DNA of 13,756 bases, from contig DCPZ01000031.1 in the NCBI GenBank assembly GCA_002323795.1, positions 1 through 13,756 on the forward strand, in the 5' to 3' direction. Position 1 is the first letter of the stretch. Each line of letters starts with the position of its first letter. A program made the position numbers and the translations under genes. Source of the DNA: Flavobacteriales bacterium UBA1531. GTDB taxonomy: Bacteria > Bacteroidota > Bacteroidia > Flavobacteriales_D > Sanyastnellaceae. The notes under the pieces were generated by a model, which did not search any database, had not been told where the DNA came from, and was given only the letters and a program-made list of their open reading frames with translations. Below are positions 6,680 through 13,756 of the stretch, in pieces.

Positions 6680-8884
6680 ATGAATTCTCGATTATCTCTC
6701 CTAGGGTTGTTGGTCTGTATTTCTGTATCAAGTGCAGCGCAAGACATCGCACAAGTAGATTTGCAAGCGCTTTTGGAGTTGGAAGCACTTGTCACAAAGC
6801 ATGACGACACCAAAAGCCTGTTGCAAGCCACTGGAGCATATCCCGTAGTAGAAGTGCACGGTGAACCAACCGTCGGGTTCTTGGGACGATTGACCTCAGG
6901 CGTTTCGGAAACCGAATGGCGTGCCTGGGCAGCGAATGAAGCGGCTGTGACCGCGGGAGCATGTCGACAAGGAATTGCGTCGTTTCGGGTGAATGCATAC
7001 GCGCTTGATGTCCTCTGGCAGACCCCGATGGACCTCATCGAATTGGCTTCCCGTGCCGTACCCGACGTCAACAAAGTCCGATACGGTACCCGGGTGGACA
7101 GCGTGCATGCGGGATTCAATCTGCCACAACCGTATCACGGAGAAGGTGTGCTGATTGGTGTGCTCGATTGGGGATTCGACTACACGCATCCCATGTTTCG
7201 TGATACCACGCTCACGGATTCACGAATCCGCGCAGTTTGGGACCAATACCGTCAAGCAGGACCTTCGCCCGGTGATTATGATTACGGTACGGTCGCAGAA
7301 TCCGCCTTGGACATTCAGTTGATGGAGAGCGACACCTCCAACGTTTACGGATATTCAACGCATGGAACCCATGTGGCCGGAATTGCTGGGGGAAGTGGCG
7401 CTGGAATAGGACTCAAAGGCATGGCACCTGCCGCTGAATTCTTGTTTGCGACGCTTCTCGTCGATGAGGCTTCAGCATTGGATGCATACGATTGGATGCA
7501 AAGCGTCGCGGAAGCGGATGGAAAGCGCCTGGTCATCAACAACAGCTGGGGATTGCCCCAATGGGGGACACCCGATGGTACTTCTTTGAGCAACCAATTC
7601 ATCGACGCAATGTCTGACGAAGGCGTCGTGTTTGTGAGCTCCAATGGCAACAACGGTGACGTGGACTTTCATTTGGACCACACCTTTGATGCTCCCGGAG
7701 ATACCATCCGATCAAGGGTCAAGTTTTATCCGCTCTCCGCCAACCCCAATACATGGGGACAAAACCTCACGTTATGGGGGGAAGTCGGCGAATCGTTTGA
7801 GATGGGGTTCTTGTTGACCATTGGACTATCCACAGTTGTTGGAGAAAGTCCGTTGTACAGCACAAACGACGGACCATTGTTGCTGGACACCATTCAGGTG
7901 GTCAACAACGATACCATCATTTACGATTTAGTCTTGGACCCGGCCCATCCTGCCAATGGGCGTCCCTTCATGCAGATGCGCATTCGAAAAGGGGGAGCCA
8001 ATGTCGCTGTAGCGATGCAATTGACGAGTGAAAGCGGTCGTGTGCACGCCTGGAACCACACCCACCTTTCCAATGACGTGGGCAACTGGGGACAAGATTT
8101 CCAAGCGGCTCAATCCGGATGGCTTGCTGGCGATCCCTACTACGGCATCCAGCAACCGGCCTGCGGCCACAGTGTCATTGCCGTGGGAGCTTATTCCTCC
8201 GAATACCTCAACCCTGTAGGGACCGAGGTGGGCGGCACATTGGCGAATTTCTCCACGTACGGTCCCACCCTCGATGAACGCCTAAAGCCCAATGTGTCGG
8301 CCCCAGGCGTGAGCGTGGAGAGCTCCCTGAGTTCGTTCCGCGACGGCGGGTACAACATCACGAGCAACGTTGATTTTGATGGAACAGAATACGAATTTGC
8401 CCGATTGTCCGGCACAAGTATGAGTGGTCCGGCCGTCGCAGGCGTGGTCGCATTGATGTTGGAAGCCAACCCTGAGCTAACGCCGGCCGATATCCGCTCC
8501 ATTTTGGAATCAACTGCCCGCGAGGACGAAGACACAGGCACACTACCAGCTATAGGAGACCATGTTTGGGGACACGGAAAGGTGAACGCTGCACAAGCCG
8601 TGCTCGCTGCTTTGACCTGGGACTCCAGCATGAGCGCTCCGGAAATTGCGATCAATCACGTCACTCTCTTTCCCAATCCCGTGCGCAACCAACTTTGGTT
8701 TTCTGGAATTTCTAGCGGCAGTTCAACTTGGGAGATCTTTGACCTCCGAGGCCAAATTTGTCAAACGGGACAAGCCTTTGACCTCTCCTCCGTTGATGTG
8801 TCGACGTTGCAACCAGGGTTGTATATCATTCACGTTCAATCTGCCCACATCTCGCAAGGCTTCAAGTTCCTTAAACATCCTTGA
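6680..8884 (+). CDS. Secreted subtilisin-like serine protease (S8) with T9SS sorting domain
   Basis: 734 residues. Signal peptide at 1-21 (ending SSAAQ) supports this ATG. A propeptide-like region (about 22-140) precedes the S8 domain. Catalytic set: GVLDWGFD (D163), STHGTHVAG (H228), the oxyanion Asn in SSNGNNG (N324) and LSGTSMSGP (S580); all are present, so the protease should be active. The distance from Asn to Ser is about 250 residues, much more than in subtilisin. The extra beta-rich segment (roughly 335-480) looks like an accessory domain inserted in the catalytic domain. A T9SS type A tail follows (FPNP at 664-667, 'GLYIIHV', ending in a short basic strand). The protein is expected to act at the surface or in the medium, degrading proteins or peptides or maturing other surface proteins. 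Specificity cannot be predicted. It stands alone, between a weak hairpin region and a long gap. Confidence 0.93.
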   Translation: MNSRLSLLGLLVCISVSSAAQDIAQVDLQALLELEALVTKHDDTKSLLQATGAYPVVEVHGEPTVGFLGRLTSGVSETEWRAWAANEAAVTAGACRQGIASFRVNAYALDVLWQTPMDLIELASRAVPDVNKVRYGTRVDSVHAGFNLPQPYHGEGVLIGVLDWGFDYTHPMFRDTTLTDSRIRAVWDQYRQAGPSPGDYDYGTVAESALDIQLMESDTSNVYGYSTHGTHVAGIAGGSGAGIGLKGMAPAAEFLFATLLVDEASALDAYDWMQSVAEADGKRLVINNSWGLPQWGTPDGTSLSNQFIDAMSDEGVVFVSSNGNNGDVDFHLDHTFDAPGDTIRSRVKFYPLSANPNTWGQNLTLWGEVGESFEMGFLLTIGLSTVVGESPLYSTNDGPLLLDTIQVVNNDTIIYDLVLDPAHPANGRPFMQMRIRKGGANVAVAMQLTSESGRVHAWNHTHLSNDVGNWGQDFQAAQSGWLAGDPYYGIQQPACGHSVIAVGAYSSEYLNPVGTEVGGTLANFSTYGPTLDERLKPNVSAPGVSVESSLSSFRDGGYNITSNVDFDGTEYEFARLSGTSMSGPAVAGVVALMLEANPELTPADIRSILESTAREDEDTGTLPAIGDHVWGHGKVNAAQAVLAALTWDSSMSAPEIAINHVTLFPNPVRNQLWFSGISSGSSTWEIFDLRGQICQTGQAFDLSSVDVSTLQPGLYIIHVQSAHISQGFKFLKHP

Positions 8885-9300
8885 AGTTTCGTGCATCCTC
8901 TATTCGCGCACTGTTCAAAGAATCAGTGCTTATGCACCAAACCGTCATCTTAGGTGTTAAAAAGGATTTGATTTGGCGTGGGGTAGATCTTTCAGCCCAA
9001 TAGGCTCATGATTCAAGTGATCTTTTTGTTTTGATGAGCATAAGGAAGCCGATCCATTGCGCACGTTTCTCTGCAAGTATTTGACCAGCTAAAAAATTGT
9101 CTATCACACCCCTAAAGTGGTCCCCTGAAACAATTCAGCCTGAAAAACGAGCGCAAAAGTGGGAAATTAGCGATCGATTAGAAACCCACTAGAACCGTAT
9201 TTCCTGGCTTTTTTAATGCGATGTTGAAAAAAAGAGATGAAAAACTGCTAACTACTTCATTTAGCCGTCGAACAAACTGAATTCATCGCTAGATTGGCAA
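8885..9300. other. Non-coding interval with several small hairpins
   Basis: No convincing gene is seen in these 416 bases; the frame of the next gene is closed by a TAG at 9262. Short perfect inverted repeats occur: CTGAA/TTCAG (9125-9138, 4-base loop), AGTGGG/CCCACT (9158-9163 and 9185-9190, around a CGATCG palindrome), and AGATC/GATCT (8985-8989 and 9019-9023) leading into TTTTTG, which could be a weak terminator for the protease gene. The promoter of the 9301 gene must lie here, but no good TAnnTTTG element was found. Confidence 0.5.
8891..8937 (+). repeat. Nested inverted repeats just after the protease gene
   Basis: The outer arms GTGCAT (8891-8896) and ATGCAC (8932-8937) enclose inner arms GCACTG (8908-8913) and CAGTGC (8924-8929) with a 10-base loop. 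The internal loop is lopsided (11 bases on one side, 2 on the other). The structure begins 6 bases after the TGA and has no T tract, so it may protect the mRNA 3' end rather than terminate. Confidence 0.4.
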
Positions 9301-12300
9301 ATGAAGAATGAAAAAGTCCTGTTGCTTGTCGTTGGCTTCTTGCTAGCTTTTAGCTTTGAATCCTCATCCCAAGTATTAACACAAGAGCAAATAAACGAGG
9401 CATCAGATTCAAAGTCTGTTTACCTCGATTTAAAGAGTCAAGGTGCAAACTTTTATGAGACCCAAGCAGCTTTCAATGCCTATTGGGAAAATAGAGAAGT
9501 GACGAAAGGACAGGGATACAAACCCTTTCGACGCTGGGAATCATTCATGGAAGAGCGTGTTTATCCTTCTGGTGATATGTTTCCATCAAATGCGATAAAT
9601 GAAGCTGGACGTCAAATGACTCAAGCGGCATCATTAAACGACAACCCTTATGCTTGGACCAATAATGGACCCGAGGAGGAAATGGGAAATGGAAATGGAA
9701 GGATCAGCAAGGTCCGTATTGATCCAAGTAACCCTTCAACGTATTATGCTTGTGCACCTGGAGGGGGGATATGGAGGTCTTTTAATGCGGGAGATTCATG
9801 GGCAATTCTTGAAACGGACACCTTGCCGATCATTGGGTTTTCGGATGTTGCCGTCAACGGAAATGTAATCTACGCCGCATCCGGAGATCATGATTACGGA
9901 AACATGTATTCTCTTGGAATACTAAAATCAACTGACGCCGGGGAGACGTGGGAAATTTCATATAACTCTGAAGATGGTTCATTTGAGGAAAATAATGGGA
10001 ATGGAAGCAATGTTGCCTGGGCGGATGGCGGTGAGATAGATTTTACGATTTCAAGAATACTCATATCACCAAATGATGATGATAAAGTAGTCGCATCCAC
10101 CCAACAAGGCATTTTATACACCACAGATGGAGGCGACAATTGGGCGTTTGGAGAAACAACCGCCGGAGGCGCTATTGATGAAGTCTTCCACGACATTGAA
10201 TTTAAGCCTGGAGATCCTTCAATTGTCTATGCCTGCGGCAACGGCATCTTTTATCGAAGTACAAATTCAGGAGCCAACTGGACACAGGTCGAAATATCTG
10301 AAAATCAGGGGGAAATGGGCCGCTGTGCCATAGCCGTTAGTTCAGATGAACCCAATTGGATTTATATGATTGCTACAAAATCTAGCGCCCTCTTTGGATT
10401 TTATAAGAGCATAAATTCTGGTGCATCCTGGACGGAAGTTAATAATAGCGAAGGCGCTCAATATCCAAACATTTTATCTGGCCAGACCTATGATGGAACA
10501 GGTAGTGGTGGACAAGGGAGTTACGATTTATGCATCAGTGTTCATCCAAATAATGCCGATAGCATTACTGTTGGAGGTGTAAATCTTTACAATTCATCTG
10601 ATGGTGGTGACACTTGGGATATTATTGCTCACTGGGTTGGTAATGGATGGGGGTACGATGCTAATGACGACTGGGGCTATGATCCGAATTATTCGACTAT
10701 TCCCGAAGTTCATGCAGACCATCATGGCTTGACCTATGCCGCTGATGGAACCCTAATTATTGCCAACGATGGAGGTGTATACACCAGCACGAATGGCTCA
10801 ACTTTTGAGAACAAAAGCGAAGGATTGTTCATTGGTCAAATTTATCGCCTCAATGTTGCGCAAGACCAAGATGATTTGGTGGTATCAGGACTTCAGGATT
10901 GTGGAACGCAAAAAATGGATGGATCTGTTCACCAGAGCATTATGGGTGGCGATGGAATGGACAACTTCATAATGGGGCAGTCGAGTTTTCAGCAGGCAGA
11001 CAATGGTTGGTTGGCATATACCGGGGTTCAGCATGGGGTATTTGCACGTAAAACTGCGGCTGGAAGTACAACTATCGCAAGATCTGACGGCGATGGGGTT
11101 AATGATGGGGGCGCGTGGATTACTCCTCTGCGAGTGGATCCGGAAAATGAAGCCAATCTATACATTGTAAAGTCACATGTCTATAAATCTGAAAACTACG
11201 GAGACGATTGGGTGGAATTGGCTGGAGATGAATTTCCATCAAACCCATCTTACATGGCCGTTTCATGGGTTAATCCAAATTATATATACATCTCAAAATG
11301 GGAGCAACTTTGGAAAAGCACGAATGGAGGCGCCTCATATGCTCGGATAGGACAGGCAGGCCTGCCGAACAGGCACATTTCGGATTTGGAATTGGATCCA
11401 ACTGACCCAGAGAGACTCTTCATTGCGTACTCGACTTTTTATGAGGGCAATAAGATTTATAAAACCGATGATGCCGGTGCGACCTTCACAAACATGTCTG
11501 AGGGTTTACCTGATATTCCGATGGATTGCATTCACTACCGAAAAGGTAGTTCAGATGACATATTTGTCGGCACCGATGTAGGGGTATATCGCTGGAACGG
11601 ATCGAAGTGGAATGATTTTAATTTAGGATTGCCCAACGTAATCGTCCAAGATCTTGAAATCATGGAGAGCTCCAACGTCCTGCATGCGGGCACTTATGGG
11701 AGAGGTCAATGGACGAAACAGTTATTGCCAATTTATGAGTTGGTTCTCGAGTTAGAGACAGACGCATTTTCTTGCACGGATGAACAAGCATGGACAATCA
11801 CAGATTCTGGTGGAGACGTCGTGGCGTCCGGATCCGGTTATGAGTGTTCGACTGAATATTCGATTGCTATACCAACATTAGAAGATGGATGCTACACGTT
11901 TGAAATCACAGACAGTTATGGCGATGGGATGGCAGGCCAATACTATGAAAGCGACGACGATGATGGGAGCTATGCCATGGTATTGAATGGCGAAACACTT
12001 TTTTCTGGGACGGGCAACTGGGGAGAAAGCTCATCCCATGAGTTTTGCCTAAACGGAGGTTGCATGGACGCCGCGGCATGCAATTATGATGCAAGTGCAA
12101 ATCTTGAGTTAGCATGTGATTTCACTTCTTGCGTCGGCTGCATGGATGACACAGCATGCAATTATGACGAATCGTACAGCACCGATGATCCCGCGTCATG
12201 TGAATTCACTTCTTGCGTCGGCTGCATGGATGACACAGCATGTAACTATAGCGCAGATTTCACCGTGAGTGATGAAGAATCATGCGCCTACATCGAGCTG

Positions 12301-13756
12301 TTTCTCGAAATCAATCCTGATCCATGGCCCGAAGATATTGGCTGGTCTTTGACCGATGATGATAGCGACATCATAATAACAGGCGCTTATCCACTCCAAA
12401 ACGGTAATTCTCAGACTTTATGCGTTGCTTTAGGTTGCTACACATTTATCATGACAGATGATTATGGGGATGGTCTGACGGGAAATAATGAAAGTGGTCC
12501 TGGTGACTACTCCATGTCTTTGAATGGAAATACTTTATTCAGTGGTGGCGGCAATTATGGTGATGAAGATGAAAATGAATTTTGTTTGACGGAAGGCTGT
12601 ATGGACTCCAATGCTTGTAATTATAATAGTGCTGCGAACATTAGTCTTGAATGCACTTTGGCAGATGGTATTTGTGATACATGCTCTGGAGAAACCGACG
12701 GAACTGGAACGGTTGTCGACAATGACAGCGACGACGACGACGTTTGCGATGCCGATGAAGTCGTTGGCTGTCAGGATAGCGATGCTTGCAATTATAATTC
12801 TCAAGCGACAGACGCTGGATCATGCATTTTTGCAGATGGTATTTGTGATGCATGCTCTGGAGCCACCGACGGAACTGGAACGGTTGTCGACAATGACAGC
12901 GACGACGACGACGTTTGCAATGCCGATGAAGTCGCTGGCTGTCAGGATAGCGATGCTTGCAATTACAATTCTCAAGCGACAGACGCCGGATCATGCATTT
13001 TTGCAGAGGGTATTTGTGAAACATGCTCTGGAGAAAACGACGGAACTGGAACGGTTGTCGACAACGACAGCGACGACGACGATATTTGCAATGCCGATGA
13101 AGTCGTTGGCTGTCAGGATAGCGCTGCGTGTGACTATGACGTATTAGCTACGGATGAAGGAAGTTGTGATTATTCTTGCATTGGTTGCATGGACGATTCC
13201 GCTTGTAATTACGAGGAGGGATTTACTGTGTCTGCGCCGGAAACTTGTGGCTACATCAATTTTGAACTTACAATTCAGCCCGACGATTATCCTTATGAAA
13301 TTGCATGGTCCTTAACCTTGCCCAACAATTCTGTTGTCTCCGGTGGCGATCTTACAGACTCCTTTACACAAGCTTTCTGCTATGTACCAGGTTGTTACAC
13401 ATTTGTAATTACGGATTCGTACGGTGATGGGATATGTTGCAACGAGGGCGATGGATACTACACGATTGAGTCTCCTTTTGGAACTGTTTTAGCGCAAGGA
13501 GGTGAGTACGAATATTCCGAAACAAGTGAATTTTGTTCAATACCGTATGGTTGCACAGATGAAGCGGCTTGTAATTATGACTGCGAAGCAATCGAAAATG
13601 ATGCCTCGTGCTTAGAGTTCAGCTCTTGCGGCATCTGTGGTGGCTCTGAACCAGACTTTGCTTACGACTGCGAGGACAATTGTTTGAACGACGCGGACAA
13701 CGACGGTGTATGCGACGAGCTCGAGGTGGCGGGTTGCACCACTCCTTCCGCTTGCA
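9301..13756 (+). CDS. Giant secreted sortilin/VPS10-like propeller protein with DSYGDG and Cys-rich repeats (3' end outside window)
   Basis: The frame runs from ATG 9301 to the window end, 1485 codons without a stop, so the gene is 3'-partial. An in-frame TAG at 9262 and a signal peptide (1-24, ending SSSQ) fix the start. Residues 25-125 include YKPFRRWESFMEERVYP, the N-terminal segment typical of Bacteroidota propeller proteins. A sortilin/BNR beta-propeller spans about 125-805, with nine Asp-box motifs at 160-167, 210-217, 274-281, 320-327, 370-377, 432-439, 630-637, 673-680 and 722-729 (e.g. STDAGETW, SSDGGDTW) and a degenerate one near 496. Then follow: DSYGDG domain (about 815-917), three GCMDxxACNY repeats (920-998), a second DDYGDG domain (999-1097), four 57-residue-spaced Cys-rich units with acidic DNDSDDDD loops (1099-1298) and another GCMDDSACNY unit (1297-1318), a third DSYGDGICC domain (1319-1412), and more Cys-rich repeats to the edge. 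The likely role is surface binding or adhesion with calcium- and disulphide-stabilised stalks; no catalytic site is apparent. A T9SS tail is expected downstream but not visible. Confidence 0.92.
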   Translation, partial: MKNEKVLLLVVGFLLAFSFESSSQVLTQEQINEASDSKSVYLDLKSQGANFYETQAAFNAYWENREVTKGQGYKPFRRWESFMEERVYPSGDMFPSNAINEAGRQMTQAASLNDNPYAWTNNGPEEEMGNGNGRISKVRIDPSNPSTYYACAPGGGIWRSFNAGDSWAILETDTLPIIGFSDVAVNGNVIYAASGDHDYGNMYSLGILKSTDAGETWEISYNSEDGSFEENNGNGSNVAWADGGEIDFTISRILISPNDDDKVVASTQQGILYTTDGGDNWAFGETTAGGAIDEVFHDIEFKPGDPSIVYACGNGIFYRSTNSGANWTQVEISENQGEMGRCAIAVSSDEPNWIYMIATKSSALFGFYKSINSGASWTEVNNSEGAQYPNILSGQTYDGTGSGGQGSYDLCISVHPNNADSITVGGVNLYNSSDGGDTWDIIAHWVGNGWGYDANDDWGYDPNYSTIPEVHADHHGLTYAADGTLIIANDGGVYTSTNGSTFENKSEGLFIGQIYRLNVAQDQDDLVVSGLQDCGTQKMDGSVHQSIMGGDGMDNFIMGQSSFQQADNGWLAYTGVQHGVFARKTAAGSTTIARSDGDGVNDGGAWITPLRVDPENEANLYIVKSHVYKSENYGDDWVELAGDEFPSNPSYMAVSWVNPNYIYISKWEQLWKSTNGGASYARIGQAGLPNRHISDLELDPTDPERLFIAYSTFYEGNKIYKTDDAGATFTNMSEGLPDIPMDCIHYRKGSSDDIFVGTDVGVYRWNGSKWNDFNLGLPNVIVQDLEIMESSNVLHAGTYGRGQWTKQLLPIYELVLELETDAFSCTDEQAWTITDSGGDVVASGSGYECSTEYSIAIPTLEDGCYTFEITDSYGDGMAGQYYESDDDDGSYAMVLNGETLFSGTGNWGESSSHEFCLNGGCMDAAACNYDASANLELACDFTSCVGCMDDTACNYDESYSTDDPASCEFTSCVGCMDDTACNYSADFTVSDEESCAYIELFLEINPDPWPEDIGWSLTDDDSDIIITGAYPLQNGNSQTLCVALGCYTFIMTDDYGDGLTGNNESGPGDYSMSLNGNTLFSGGGNYGDEDENEFCLTEGCMDSNACNYNSAANISLECTLADGICDTCSGETDGTGTVVDNDSDDDDVCDADEVVGCQDSDACNYNSQATDAGSCIFADGICDACSGATDGTGTVVDNDSDDDDVCNADEVAGCQDSDACNYNSQATDAGSCIFAEGICETCSGENDGTGTVVDNDSDDDDICNADEVVGCQDSAACDYDVLATDEGSCDYSCIGCMDDSACNYEEGFTVSAPETCGYINFELTIQPDDYPYEIAWSLTLPNNSVVSGGDLTDSFTQAFCYVPGCYTFVITDSYGDGICCNEGDGYYTIESPFGTVLAQGGEYEYSETSEFCSIPYGCTDEAACNYDCEAIENDASCLEFSSCGICGGSEPDFAYDCEDNCLNDADNDGVCDELEVAGCTTPSAC
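12121..12288 (+). repeat. 84-bp direct repeat (two copies)
   Basis: Copies start at 12121 and 12205, 84 bases (28 codons) apart. Their first 38 bases (12121-12158 and 12205-12242, beginning TTCACTTCTTGCGTCGGCTG) are identical; the rest has diverged. Each encodes one FTSCVGCMDDTACNY unit of the Cys-rich stalk. A more diverged relative lies just upstream near 12058. Confidence 0.8.
12595..13135 (+). repeat. 171-bp in-frame tandem repeat array
   Basis: The unit starts (GGCTGT...) fall at 12595, 12766, 12937 and 13108, each exactly 171 bases (57 codons) apart: three full units and the start of a fourth that then diverges. Comparing the second and third units by eye gives about 12 mismatches in 171, so they are recent duplicates; the first unit is more diverged in its GC(M/Q)D part. 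Each unit encodes a GCQDSDACNY module, a GIC-(D/E)-x-CSG module and an acidic DNDSDDDD loop ending in ADEV. Each unit also carries a short (GAC)n run. Confidence 0.9.

Noticed and set aside
8646..8960. Plus-strand open frame overlapping the end of the protease and entering the gap
   Set aside because: Most of it shadows the T9SS tail in another frame; the part past 8884 has no coding character.
9224..9258. Promoter for the 9301 gene from TTG (9224) and TAACTACTTC (9249)
   Set aside because: The spacing of 22 bases and the poor -7 match leave it no better than chance.
12595..13135. CRISPR-like regular repeats
   Set aside because: The units are 171 bp, contiguous, in frame and encode conserved Cys-rich protein modules; there are no short repeats with unique spacers.
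12611..13147. Repetitive open frames in other frames and on the minus strand across the array
   Set aside because: They exist only because the tandem repeat has no stops in those frames; their products are low-complexity and the main frame carries recognisable domains.

Overview
The window looks like chromosomal DNA of a member of the Bacteroidota, most likely a marine or aquatic Flavobacteriales-type bacterium of moderate GC content. Three proteins end in or near a type IX secretion system (T9SS) type A sorting domain with the typical Y/F-P-N-P entry motif. Signal peptides end in '-AQ', no Shine-Dalgarno sites stand out before the starts, and the protein repeats (GCMDxxACNY, DSYGDG, SprB-like, CARDB) are those of gliding or particle-attached Bacteroidota. 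This placement is inferred from protein style, not from a marker gene.

Layout. (1) 1-965 (+): 3' part of a secreted T9SS protein, followed by a strong hairpin terminator. (2) 1237-5187 (+): a 1316-residue secreted protein with a phosphohistidine swivel-like domain, a complete-looking PPDK_N/ATP-grasp domain, two CARDB-like domains, a DSFGDG domain, two SprB-like repeats and a T9SS tail. (3) A bidirectional terminator at 5225-5262. (4) 5268-5816 (-): a small exported histidine phosphatase, convergent with gene 2. (5) 5817-6084: divergent intergenic region. (6) 6085-6555 (+): a small exported protein with a DUF4177-like ending. (7) 6680-8884 (+): a subtilisin-like S8 protease with a T9SS tail. 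(8) 8885-9300: non-coding stretch with small hairpins. (9) 9301 to the window end (+): a very large secreted protein, open for 1485 codons with no stop, made of a sortilin/VPS10-like Asp-box beta-propeller followed by alternating DSYGDG domains and Cys-rich repeats. Part of the repeat region is a near-perfect 171-bp tandem array at DNA level.

How it fits together. The four genes whose 5' end is inside the window from 1237 onward, plus the phosphatase, all encode N-terminal signal peptides, and the truncated first gene ends in a T9SS signal, so this is a stretch of secretome genes. They appear to be separate transcription units rather than one operon. Roles suggested are proteolysis (S8 protease), adhesion or matrix binding (CARDB, SprB-like, propeller, Cys-rich repeats) and an unexplained extracytoplasmic phosphotransfer activity. 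The most unusual item is the secreted ATP-grasp protein. Its domain order (His domain before ATP-binding domain, no PEP barrel) is like alpha-glucan water dikinases rather than PEP synthase. It sits tail to tail with an exported histidine phosphatase, so a surface phosphorylation/dephosphorylation pair is a testable but unproven idea.
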